Positions 1-7,660 of a stretch of DNA of 29,384 nt are shown piece by piece (position 1 is the first letter of the stretch; each line of letters starts with the position of its first letter). Under the pieces are notes generated by a model. It was not told the origin of the DNA, ran no database searches, and saw only the letters and a program-made list of their open reading frames with translations. The position numbers were made by a program, and so were the translations under genes. The stretch covers positions 1-29,384 of the forward strand of contig JAZKAR010000037.1 in the NCBI GenBank assembly GCA_040389065.1, given 5' to 3'. The stretch comes from JAZKAR01 sp040389065 (lineage in GTDB: Bacteria > Pseudomonadota > Gammaproteobacteria > Burkholderiales > Casimicrobiaceae).

Positions 1-32
1 AACTTTTTTCTGAGCACTTCGATTATGTTAAT

Positions 33-935
33 TTATAGTTGCTCGGCTATATTAACAATAAAACCAGTTTTTTTATCTTCCATTACTTCTGGTACAGCAC
101 CATTTTGAAAAGCAATAACAGGTGTGCCGCAAGCCATCGATTCAATCATGACTAATCCAAAAGGTTCTGGCCAATCGATAGGAAAAATAGTGGCATAAGC
201 ATTTCCAAAAAATGCATCTTTTTCATCCTCTCCAATTTCCCCTACAAACTCGATGGATGAATCATCTAAAAAAGGTTCAACTTTACTCTTAAAATAATCG
301 CTTTCATAATCATCAAGCTTTGCGGCAATCTTAAGGGGCATGCCTACTCTTTTCGCAATTTCAATCGCTCGATCAGGGCGTTTATGAGCAGAAATTCGCC
401 CAACAAATGCAAGGTATTCACCTTGTTTTTTATGAAAGGTATACGCTTCTTTCGGAATACCGTTATAAACCGTTCCTGCCCAATTGGCAGAAGGTAATGG
501 TTTACGCTGAGCATTAGAAATAGATACTAGCGGAATTTCGCTAAACTCTTCATAAAAAGGTAACAAAGAAGAAAGATCTTGTCTTCCGTGTAACGTTGTT
601 AAGTGATGAAAATAGTGCCGCCGCGCTAAGGGAAAGTGAAAATGATCAATATGAAAATGAACAATATCAAATTCAGCTACCTGTTGAAATACCTTTTCTA
701 ACATTAAAAAATAATAGGCTAACTGATCTAAACAACCTTTATAATCTGATCTTAAAGCAGTTGGACAAATAGGAACAAGCCTTGCTTGGGTAATTGAATC
801 ACCGCTAGCAAAAAGAGTGACTTCATGGCCCTGTTTAACAAGTTCTTCAGTAAGATAAGACACTACGCGTTCAGTGCCGCCATAATACTTGGGTGGAACA
901 CTTTCTAAAAGTGGAGCAACTTGTGCGATTTTCAA
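33..935 (-). CDS. Family 4 glycosyltransferase, C-terminus shortened
   Basis: GT-B fold glycosyltransferase, expected to move a sugar from a nucleotide-sugar donor in the cytoplasm; the acceptor cannot be told. The N-terminus has the YYGGTE loop (residues 17-22). The C-terminal half has the AFVGRIS strand and the EX7E donor motif at E257 and E265, followed by SMACGTPVIAF. At 300 residues it stops just after GFIVNIAEQL, whereas relatives usually continue for another 30-50 residues with the closing helix; all three frames have stops soon after, so the tail looks lost. The start is TTG at 935, supported by AGGG 6 nt upstream. It follows DUF2243 by 57 nt on the same strand, so co-transcription is possible. 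Family assignment is firm; activity without the tail is uncertain. Confidence 0.85.
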   Translation of the reverse strand: MKIAQVAPLLESVPPKYYGGTERVVSYLTEELVKQGHEVTLFASGDSITQARLVPICPTALRSDYKGCLDQLAYYFLMLEKVFQQVAEFDIVHFHIDHFHFPLARRHYFHHLTTLHGRQDLSSLLPFYEEFSEIPLVSISNAQRKPLPSANWAGTVYNGIPKEAYTFHKKQGEYLAFVGRISAHKRPDRAIEIAKRVGMPLKIAAKLDDYESDYFKSKVEPFLDDSSIEFVGEIGEDEKDAFFGNAYATIFPIDWPEPFGLVMIESMACGTPVIAFQNGAVPEVMEDKKTGFIVNIAEQL

Positions 936-992
936 GATAGACCCTTTCGAATTTTATCAAATAAAATTAATGCAAAACGTATCCTCATTTAA

Positions 993-1505
993 TCAATGCA
1001 TCGAAAGCTTATCGCTTGTATGGTTAGAAGCTTTGCGAATAAGAATTTGACCTATAAAGATAAAAATCACACCTGAGGCTAAAAATACATAATCATAAAT
1101 AGAGACGCCAAGACGCTCTATCACATGGTGTATATTAATTATATGATGATCAATAATGCCTTCAATTAGATTAAATAAACTCCATCCCATTACAAGCGCT
1201 CCACAAAATGCCCTACCAGACCATGGTGCATTTCGCTTTTTGCCAACTTGCCAAAGTAAAAAAATACCTATAGCCGTCATGAGCCAAGTAAATACATGAA
1301 ATATACCATCCCAAAACATATTAACTTCAATATTAACAAGGGTATCAGGTGGAAGTTTTGCTGAGAACATATTATGGAGTTGAAAAATTTGATGAAAAAT
1401 GATGCCATCTACAAATCCACCCATTCCAATTCCTATTAGTGTTCCCGATGCTATTAATGGGCCCATATTCACAAACACTCCTTTAAATATTGATTTTATT
1501 AACAA
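993..1505 (-). CDS. DUF2243 family membrane protein
   Basis: A 170-residue integral membrane protein with about four transmembrane segments. It matches the DUF2243 family in length and in its conserved pattern: GGFVDGIIFHQIFQLHNM near the N-terminus, MFWDGIFHVFTW in the middle, and LIEGIIDHHIINIHHV before the last helices. The many His residues near membrane faces suggest metal or heme contact, but no biochemical function is established. It lies 17 nt downstream of the small Cys-containing membrane protein on the same strand, so the two are probably one operon. DUF2243 genes are often found near cytochrome oxidase assembly or copper genes; that context is not present here apart from the small CxxC protein. 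Confidence 0.85.
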   Translation of the reverse strand: MLIKSIFKGVFVNMGPLIASGTLIGIGMGGFVDGIIFHQIFQLHNMFSAKLPPDTLVNIEVNMFWDGIFHVFTWLMTAIGIFLLWQVGKKRNAPWSGRAFCGALVMGWSLFNLIEGIIDHHIINIHHVIERLGVSIYDYVFLASGVIFIFIGQILIRKASNHTSDKLSMH

Positions 1506-1522
1506 TTATTTTTTAGTGCGTT

Positions 1523-1708
1523 TTAAGAAGGCCATTTATAATAAATTAGTGCAGAAATAACTAAGAAAATGATAAAGGGTACGACTGTTAAAATACTATG
1601 CAACCAAAAGCTTTCGCCCCATACGATACCCCACACTAACTTTGCCCTTTCACTGTCACAAGTAATGCAGGCAAATAAAGAGGTTGCAAAAAATAGCATG
1701 AACAGCAA
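1523..1708 (-). CDS. Small CxxC membrane protein, start uncertain (possible frameshift)
   Basis: A 61-residue protein with a hydrophobic N-terminus, the motif FACITCDSE just after it, and one strong C-terminal transmembrane segment (HSILTVVPFIIFLVISALIYY). The nearest starts in frame are TTG at 1708 and ATG at 1699, neither with a Shine-Dalgarno sequence, and they leave the signal peptide without its basic N-terminus. An ATG at 1746 opens M-N-K-K in a neighbouring frame. One extra A in the A6 run (1734-1739, minus strand) would join it to give MNKKISLLLFFYFLLF, a textbook signal sequence. The gene may therefore be frameshifted, or the homopolymer misread. It precedes DUF2243 by 17 nt and probably shares its transcript. 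The function is unknown; the CxxC pair could bind metal. Confidence 0.55.
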   Translation of the reverse strand: MLFMLFFATSLFACITCDSERAKLVWGIVWGESFWLHSILTVVPFIIFLVISALIYYKWPS

Positions 1709-1746
1709 AAAATAGAAAAAAAGTAATAAGCTAATTTTTTATTCAT

Positions 1747-2256
1747 ATAGTCAAATACTATACCCATAAACAAAAAGAAACATAAACTTGTAAATAAATA
1801 GAATATTGAAAAATGGAAACTAAAGCGCCATGAAAATTTTGCAATATTTATTAAAAATAATCAATAAAAACAAACACCTAAAAAAATACAGTTAATTATT
1901 AACTATCAATTAAATAATGAACTAACTTACTAAGTTTTAACAATTAGGGAAAGCCACATAAATAACAAGTAGGCTTTAACACTTTTTTATTTATTTTAAT
2001 AACTTTAAGTCATAAAATTCGGTGTTAAATTCGTTTAACTTAGCAGATACGAATCACTCAATATTGATAAATTCTAAATAATTTAACGTTATTGTCAAAA
2101 AAAATTCAAACATAAACAATTACAATCAATATCTTAATAAATATCGTTTAAATTTCGTATAATTTCGTTTGACTTCGTTTATTTTTCTTGCTACTATCAT
2201 TTCTATAAAGATTAAGAAAAGCTTGTTTTCAAGCACCACCCTCTAGGAGATTTAAA
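1747..2256. other. AT-rich intergenic region
   Basis: About 500 bases of very AT-rich DNA with no convincing full gene. The minus strand from about 1862 to 1747 is an open stretch of hydrophobic codons running into the ATG at 1746; it may be the decayed end of a membrane protein gene. Between 2020 and 2180 the motif TTTCGT or ATTCGTTT recurs several times just upstream of the promoter at 2169, which could be operator repeats or simple low-complexity sequence. Confidence 0.4.
2169..2197 (+). promoter_or_regulatory. Sigma-70 type promoter for the 26-residue small ORF
   Basis: TTGACT at 2169-2174, exactly 17 bases, then TACTAT at 2192-2197. This is close to the consensus TTGACA-N17-TATAAT. It lies 59 bases upstream of the small ORF start and faces it, leaving a leader of roughly 50 nt. 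Repeated TTTCGT motifs overlap the -35 side. Confidence 0.6.
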
Positions 2257-2337
2257 ATGCATATAATTATCGTTGTTGGTATGTGTGTAGCTTTTAAAGT
2301 AGTTCAATTTGCATTAGCTATTCAGGCTGCTCTGTAA
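2257..2337 (+). CDS. 26-residue hydrophobic small protein
   Basis: ATG at 2257 is preceded by AGGAG (2245-2249) with a 7-nt gap, an ideal ribosome binding site, and by a near-consensus promoter at 2169. The product is 26 residues, opens with MHIIIVVGMCVAF, has a single Lys in the middle and ends in FALAIQAAL. It would be one membrane-spanning helix. Small single-helix proteins of this kind include membrane complex subunits and type I toxins, but no family is recognised. No antisense RNA or clear terminator is visible close by. The combination of promoter, ribosome binding site and clean stop makes translation likely; the role is unknown. Confidence 0.55.
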   Translation: MHIIIVVGMCVAFKVVQFALAIQAAL

Positions 2338-2477
2338 ATAGTCATTTTTTTATCTTAAGCATTCATTAATACTCGCATTCATATATAAATTATTTCTGCT
2401 CCAATATTATTTTAAATACATAATTAAAAATTTACAAAGCAAAAACATCAAGCAAAATTAAATTTTCTCTGTATTCG

Positions 2478-3422
2478 CTAACGATTCAGTCGACTCTTAA
2501 TAGATCTTAATATTATATAATATCGAATTAATAAAAAAATATACTTTAATAAATACAATATTGATAAAATTGAAAAAATTATTGTCACAAGTATTAAAAA
2601 ACCTTCTGAAATATTCCCAATTTTTATATTTTTAAAAAAAACTAGATAATATGCTAACAATGCTACTATTATTAATACAATTACATTTTTTCCATTTGGC
2701 TTTATTAATTTACTTTTTTTATCAAATAATTCTTCTTTTGATAAGTTTTCAATACTACTTATTTTAAAACTGTCTTTAATATTAGACGAAAAAAAATACT
2801 TTATGGTAAATATAAAATAAATAATTGGAAAAAATAAATCTGTATACCTCAAATATTTTTTTCCTGATGTATGAGTAAAATATGCAAAGCAAACTAAAAG
2901 CATACATAACATTAAAAATTTTATATTTTTAATTCTTTTAAAATCTTTTAAAAATTCTTTTTTATTAGAAAAAAAATAAAGTGCTAACGACATCAATAAT
3001 AAAATAATTGTATAAAGCAAATATATGAATGAAGCATGACCAGTTAAAAATACTATACCCCTTAAACATGATGCAATAAAAAAATTTAAGCCAATAAAAA
3101 TGTATAGGGTATCTTTATAATGATACCTACGAAACTCTTTTTGAATATTTTCATTAGAAATAAAATCAAATATTGTAATAAGCAGTAGTATAATTGGAAT
3201 TTCAATCATTATATATTTAATATAATCATTATATACAGCACTATCAAAACATGTGAATGAACCTTTGTTGATTTGATAGGAGTAATAATCACACATTATT
3301 TTTTCTGGCATATTAATAGCTAAATTATTTTTTACAATGACTAAAAGTTCTGTAGCTACAATTGAACTATGAATAAATAACAATACAACTATTACTATCA
3401 TGATTAACAATATATATTTCAT
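2478..3422 (-). CDS. Multi-pass membrane protein of unknown function
   Basis: A 314-residue, very AT-rich integral membrane protein with roughly eight hydrophobic segments in two blocks, separated by a charged stretch (NLSKEELFDKKSKLIKPNGK) before the last two or three helices. The ATG at 3422 is chosen because TTAGGGAAAAAG places AGGG 6 nt before it. A GTG at 3449 would add nine residues but has no ribosome binding site. There is an extracytoplasmic loop with two Cys (MCDYYSYQINKGSFTCF) that may form a disulfide. No family is recognised, and it has no obvious operon partner. Codon use is even more A/T-biased than its neighbours, which fits an accessory gene. Confidence 0.7.
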   Translation of the reverse strand: MKYILLIMIVIVVLLFIHSSIVATELLVIVKNNLAINMPEKIMCDYYSYQINKGSFTCFDSAVYNDYIKYIMIEIPIILLLITIFDFISNENIQKEFRRYHYKDTLYIFIGLNFFIASCLRGIVFLTGHASFIYLLYTIILLLMSLALYFFSNKKEFLKDFKRIKNIKFLMLCMLLVCFAYFTHTSGKKYLRYTDLFFPIIYFIFTIKYFFSSNIKDSFKISSIENLSKEELFDKKSKLIKPNGKNVIVLIIVALLAYYLVFFKNIKIGNISEGFLILVTIIFSILSILYLLKYIFLLIRYYIILRSIKSRLNR

Positions 3423-3717
3423 CTTTTTCCCTAATGCCGCAAAGTACACGTTAGGAATTTTGGCTACTGCTTTTATCCATATTTGTCTGAAACCACGTTG
3501 GCACTTACAAAATGTTTAACAAATTTTTCGCTAAGATTCCATAGTAAGGCGCAATAGCCTTTCTTTTAAACATAAAAATAACATTAGACTACTCGCCATG
3601 AAAGTATGTTTTTTTTAAATTATTTTGCAAAGAAATAACTATGTTTGTTAGGTTAAATCGGTAGTATTGTTGTCTGCATTGTTTTTATTTAACGTCATTT
3701 TAGGATTATCCACGACA

Positions 3718-4632
3718 ATGGTTTCCAAAAAGTATTTAGTAAGTTCCCTTTCCCCTTATCAGTTAGGCCTTTTTCTCGCGATTACTGCAGCGGTGCTTTT
3801 TGGCATTGTTCCATGCGCTGTTCGCGCTGTTTATGCTGATGGCGGTAATGCTATATTTATGATGATTGTAAGTATTTGGGCGCGTGCTCTTGGTCTGTTA
3901 GGTTATTGTATCGTTATGAATAAACCTATGTTTCAGACGCGAGAAGATTGCCAACAAGCTGTGGTGGGCGGAGTGATGCAAGCATTTTCATCGTGTGGTG
4001 TTATGACAGCATTAATTTTTATGCCTGCTACGCTGGTCATTATGGTTCTTATGACACATAGCTTAATGCTACTTTTTTTTCTCGTTTGGAAGGGGGAAGT
4101 TAAATTAGATGCAATGACGTTAATCACTATCATTGCCGCACTGCTTGGATTAAGCCTTGTGCTTGATATTTGGCATAAGCAGCCAATAGAAAATTTATGG
4201 GGTATTGGTATTGCTTTCGCAGCAGCCTGCGCTATTGTGGTGCGTATGTATGTATATGGAAAACAAACCCTCGAGCGTAACCCTGCGGTGGTAGGGGCAG
4301 AAAATTTTCTTGTAGCGGCTATTATCACTTTGCTCGTATTAGTGTTCAAGGCTCCTCATTTGCCAAACTCCATCACTAGCTATGCCTGGGTAGCACTAGG
4401 ATGTATAGCAACAGCACTTGCCACGTTCATGATGTTTTACGGTATATCGCTTCTTGGTTCATTTACCTGGAGTTTATATTCTAAGCTTGAACCCATTTTT
4501 ACTGCCTTGTTTTCAGCATGGTTTATTCATGAAATTTTAAAACCACACCAATATGGCGGAATGCTTATCGTAGTTACAAGTTTGGTCGTTTACCAAACCA
4601 TGAAAACCTCTGTAAAGGTTTCGATACGCTAA
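3718..4632 (+). CDS. DMT superfamily (EamA-type) transporter
   Basis: A 304-residue inner-membrane protein with about ten transmembrane helices in two homologous halves, as expected for EamA-type drug/metabolite transporters. The pattern YQLGLFLAITAAVLFGIVPC opens the first half. The second half ends with the usual LEPIFTALFSAWFIHE motif, in which a conserved Glu-Pro precedes the penultimate helix. The ATG at 3718 is preferred because the mature-looking protein begins there and the length fits the family. A TTG at 3667 would add 17 hydrophobic residues. AGGA lies 12 nt upstream of 3718, which is rather far. The substrate cannot be predicted. The gene is alone between a minus-strand gene and the amine oxidase operon, 200 nt upstream of the latter. 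Confidence 0.8.
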   Translation: MVSKKYLVSSLSPYQLGLFLAITAAVLFGIVPCAVRAVYADGGNAIFMMIVSIWARALGLLGYCIVMNKPMFQTREDCQQAVVGGVMQAFSSCGVMTALIFMPATLVIMVLMTHSLMLLFFLVWKGEVKLDAMTLITIIAALLGLSLVLDIWHKQPIENLWGIGIAFAAACAIVVRMYVYGKQTLERNPAVVGAENFLVAAIITLLVLVFKAPHLPNSITSYAWVALGCIATALATFMMFYGISLLGSFTWSLYSKLEPIFTALFSAWFIHEILKPHQYGGMLIVVTSLVVYQTMKTSVKVSIR

Positions 4633-4832
4633 AAGCAAATGAATACCATATTTAATCAATTTTAAATCATACGCTTACGCTTACCTTAATGTTTGTCCTA
4701 CTTTTGTTCTACTTAAACTCCTGAATAAAGCCAGCGTATCTTGTGATAGGATTTATTCACAGTAGAGGCCATTATCGCTTTCAGGGAATATACAAAAAAA
4801 ATGGCTGCGATAAAAATAAACTCGGGGATGAT

Positions 4833-6440
4833 ATGAGTAATAAAAAAAACATACCGCTTACGATGACTAGGCGTGAGCTTTTATCTATGGTCTGCAAAGT
4901 GGCAGGTAGTGCAGCCATGTATCCGATGATGAGTACGCTTGGTTTTGCTTCCCCCTCATCATATAAAGGCGCTGCTCAGTTACAAGGCGCGCCTAGCAAT
5001 ACTAATATTCTTATATTAGGCGCTGGTATTGCTGGTTTAGTGGCTGCTTATGAGTTACGTAAGGCCGGGTATAAAGTAAAAGTTTTAGAATACAACCACC
5101 GCGCTGGAGGCCGTGCCTGGACAATTCGCGGCGGGGATGAATATGTTGAGCTGGGTGGAGCAAAACAACGCTGCGAGTTTGATAAAGGACAATATTTTAA
5201 TCCTGGCCCTTGGCGTATTCCTTATGACCATCATGGCATACTTGATTACGCTAAGCGCTTCAATGTACCGCTAGAGCCATTTATTCAAATTAATTACAAT
5301 GCGTATTTGCACTCACGTAATGCTTACGGTGGTAAACCGCAGCGTTACCGCCATGTTCATGCTGATTACCACGGCTACACGGCTGAAATGTTAAGTAAAG
5401 CCGTTAACAAACATCAGCTTGACCAGCCATTAACCGCTGATGATCAAGAGAAGTTGCTCGACTCTTTAAGAAAATGGGGAGCACTCGATAAACAGTCTAA
5501 CTATCAAGCAAGCGCATTAACAAGTGATAGGCGTGGCTATGAGGTTTCTGCCGGAGGGGGATTAATGCCTCTAGCAGTGCCTTCGACTCCGCTAAAATTA
5601 CAAGAATTATTACAATCGGGCTTAAGTAAATATCTTTCTATTGGCGATGAGCAAGAGTTTCACTCTACCATTTTTCAGCCCGTGGGAGGAATGGATCAAA
5701 TTGCTCAAGCTATTTATCGTGAAGTAGCTGACCTTGTTCAGTTCAATGCAAAAGTAACTAAAATTGAGCAAGATGAACATGGGGTTACAGTAACGTATAC
5801 AAATGCACAAGGCACAACCGCAACGCATCAGGCAAAGGCAGATTGGTGTTTATGCACCATCCCTCTTTCAATTTTATCTCAGATAGAAATGAATGTAGGT
5901 TCAGATATGCAAAATGCAATTCAGGCTGTGCCTTATGAATCTGCTTTCAAAATAGGCTTACAGTTTAAGCGTCGCTTTTGGGAGCAAGATGATCATATTT
6001 ATGGCGGTATTACCTATACTGATTTACCCATTAATCGAATTTCTTACCCTGCGCATGGGTATGGGCAACCTGGCAAAGGAGTATTGCTAGGAGCCTATAT
6101 TTTTGGAGATTTGAACGCTTACGAATTTACGGCAATGAGTCCGAAAGAACGCCTTCAAGCAGCGCTAGAACAAGGGGCAAGCATTCATCCACAGTACCAA
6201 AAAGAGTTTGAAACAGGCATTTCGGTAGGTTGGCATAGAGTGCCCTTTTCAAACGGCTGTTCAGGAATATGGACTGAAGAAACAAGGCAACAACATTATA
6301 AAAATCTTTGCCAAATCGATGGGCGGATTGCTTTGGCAGGCGAGCATGCTTCCTATTTACCCGCGTGGCAAGAAGGAGCCGTATTGTCTTCATTAGATGC
6401 TATTCAACGCATGCATGCATTGATTAAATCAAAAGCTTGA
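4833..6440 (+). CDS. Tat-exported flavin amine / L-amino acid oxidase family protein
   Basis: A 535-residue FAD enzyme of the flavin monoamine oxidase family, expected to oxidise a primary or secondary amine or amino acid to an imine. ATG 4833 is chosen for GGGG 5 nt upstream and because the protein then opens with a Tat signal (TRRELL at residues 12-17, hydrophobic stretch ending near GFASPSS). The dinucleotide-binding GAGIAG is at 63-68, the ribose-binding Glu at about 86, RAGGR at 90-94, and the C-terminal FAD loop LAGEHASYLPAWQEGAVLSS is intact. The cytochrome c gene starts 16 nt after its stop and a RidA gene follows, so the three are one operon. By analogy with the nicotine oxidase NicA2, which passes electrons to a cytochrome c, this may be a periplasmic dehydrogenase rather than an O2-using oxidase. 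The substrate is unknown. Confidence 0.88.
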   Translation: MSNKKNIPLTMTRRELLSMVCKVAGSAAMYPMMSTLGFASPSSYKGAAQLQGAPSNTNILILGAGIAGLVAAYELRKAGYKVKVLEYNHRAGGRAWTIRGGDEYVELGGAKQRCEFDKGQYFNPGPWRIPYDHHGILDYAKRFNVPLEPFIQINYNAYLHSRNAYGGKPQRYRHVHADYHGYTAEMLSKAVNKHQLDQPLTADDQEKLLDSLRKWGALDKQSNYQASALTSDRRGYEVSAGGGLMPLAVPSTPLKLQELLQSGLSKYLSIGDEQEFHSTIFQPVGGMDQIAQAIYREVADLVQFNAKVTKIEQDEHGVTVTYTNAQGTTATHQAKADWCLCTIPLSILSQIEMNVGSDMQNAIQAVPYESAFKIGLQFKRRFWEQDDHIYGGITYTDLPINRISYPAHGYGQPGKGVLLGAYIFGDLNAYEFTAMSPKERLQAALEQGASIHPQYQKEFETGISVGWHRVPFSNGCSGIWTEETRQQHYKNLCQIDGRIALAGEHASYLPAWQEGAVLSSLDAIQRMHALIKSKA

Positions 6441-6456
6441 TAGGATACTCTTTAAA

Positions 6457-6882
6457 ATGGATAGGCTAAACATAGCAAATCGTTCAGTAATATGTTTACT
6501 GCAAAATATGATCCTTGTAGGAATAAGTTTATTTTCTTTGCCTGCACTGAGTGCTGAATTACCTCATTTTTCTTCAGGAAAAACCTTTATTTACAAAGAT
6601 GGAGAAAGTCTTTACAAAGCCACATGCCAAGGCTGCCATATGAGTAAAGGCGAAGGCGCATCGACTGGAGCGGGCATGTACCCTGCCCTTGCCAATAACC
6701 CAAAACTGGCAGGCGCAGCTTATCCAATTTATATTATATTGCATGGGCGTAACGGTATGCCCAGCTTTGCTAAATCAATGAACGATGATCAGATCGCAGC
6801 AGTAGTTGGCTATATAAGAACGCATATGGGAAACCATTATCCTGATCAGGTAAAACCTGAAGATGTCAAAAATAGCCGGTAA
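6457..6882 (+). CDS. Exported class I cytochrome c
   Basis: A 141-residue single-heme cytochrome. A signal peptide runs to about residue 33 (cleavage after ALSA, before ELPHF). The heme motif CQGCH is at 57-61, with His61 as the near-side ligand. The far-side Met is probably M101 in GRNGMPSF, followed by the usual C-terminal helix NDDQIAAVVGYIRTHM. AGGA lies 11 nt before the ATG. It sits between the Tat-exported amine oxidase and an exported RidA protein with short gaps, which makes it the likely electron acceptor of the oxidase, delivering electrons to a terminal oxidase. That partnership is inferred from gene order and the NicA2/CycN precedent. Confidence 0.9.
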   Translation: MDRLNIANRSVICLLQNMILVGISLFSLPALSAELPHFSSGKTFIYKDGESLYKATCQGCHMSKGEGASTGAGMYPALANNPKLAGAAYPIYIILHGRNGMPSFAKSMNDDQIAAVVGYIRTHMGNHYPDQVKPEDVKNSR

Positions 6883-6923
6883 CTGTCTTTCTAAATATTT
6901 AATCTAGTTGATATGGAAATAAA

Positions 6924-7439
6924 ATGATGAAACAATTTTCAATCATGTGTCTTTTAGCCGGAATAATAGCAACTCAGGGGGTATCAGCTGAAGAAGTGAT
7001 CAGGCATAAAATACCGAACTCTGATTTTCCTATTGCTTTAGCGGTAGAAGTACCTGCCAATAAAACCCTTGTATTTGTTAGCGGCGGTGGCCCCGTACCA
7101 ATAGCGGCAGCCGATAAAGCCACTTCTGCCGTTTCTGCAAATACCCCGGCAGCTTTTGGAAATACACGCACGCAAACCGTAAGTACCTTAACTAAGATTC
7201 AAAATGATCTAAAACGCTTGGGTTTAGATATGAAAGATGTCGTCAAAATGCAGGTGTTTTTAGTAGGCGATGCTGAATTGAAGGGTGAAATGGATTTTGC
7301 AGGCTTTATGGAAGGGTATAAACAATTTTTTGGCACTGCCAAACAGCCTAATCTACCTGCTCGTTCTTTAGTAAAAGTAGCAGGATTAGTTAACCCTGGC
7401 TGGCTGGTTGAAATCGAAGTAACTGCCGTGCGGCACTAA
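6924..7439 (+). CDS. Exported RidA-family (YjgF/YER057c/UK114) protein
   Basis: A 171-residue protein with a Sec signal peptide (cleavage after GVSA, about residue 22) followed by a RidA-like domain. The RidA pattern is clear in QTVSTLTKIQNDLKRLGLDM, VVKMQVFLV and NLPARSLVKVAGL. Arg147 aligns with the carboxylate-binding Arg105 of RidA, and Glu163 lies in the VEIEV strand, so deaminase activity is plausible. RidA proteins hydrolyse reactive enamines and imines to carbonyl compound and ammonia. Export is unusual for the family, which is mostly cytosolic, and fits a role in clearing the imine made by the Tat-exported amine oxidase two genes upstream. It starts 41 nt after the cytochrome stop; ATG 6927 is an alternative start. 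Confidence 0.88.
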   Translation: MMKQFSIMCLLAGIIATQGVSAEEVIRHKIPNSDFPIALAVEVPANKTLVFVSGGGPVPIAAADKATSAVSANTPAAFGNTRTQTVSTLTKIQNDLKRLGLDMKDVVKMQVFLVGDAELKGEMDFAGFMEGYKQFFGTAKQPNLPARSLVKVAGLVNPGWLVEIEVTAVRH

Positions 7440-7623
7440 GCAAAATTCAGATATTTAAAGGCTTATTGAGATGTAAACAGCCATAATTCTATTCAACAAA
7501 TTAATATGGCTTTAACGTATGTTTAAAAGATAGTCTCATAAAGTATGCCCCTTAAATCTCCTGATTAGCAAACTTACGTTTACGCTAAGAGAAAGTAATA
7601 AAGGGGCAGCAACACATTATAGT

Positions 7624-7653
7624 GCCTCAAATTGTAAAAAATGAGGCTGTTTT
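7624..7653 (+). terminator. Possible terminator between convergent genes
   Basis: GCCTCA (7624-7629) and TGAGGC (7642-7647) form a 6-bp stem with a 12-base loop, followed on the plus strand by TGTTTTAT. It lies between the end of the amine oxidase operon and the end of the convergent copper oxidase gene. The stem is short and the loop long, so this is a weak call. Confidence 0.35.
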
Positions 7654-7660
7654 ATAATGA

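Noticed and set aside
3933..4349. 138-residue minus-strand frame
   Set aside because: It is antisense to the DMT transporter. Its Thr/Ala/Ile-rich sequence reflects reading opposite transmembrane helices.
5622..5828. Cys-rich minus-strand frame in the amine oxidase gene
   Set aside because: It is antisense to a firmly assigned enzyme and has no start signals.
7472..7520. Imperfect GCCAT-AATT / AATAT-GGC palindrome after the exported RidA gene
   Set aside because: The arms do not pair over more than about five consecutive bases and there is no T-run.
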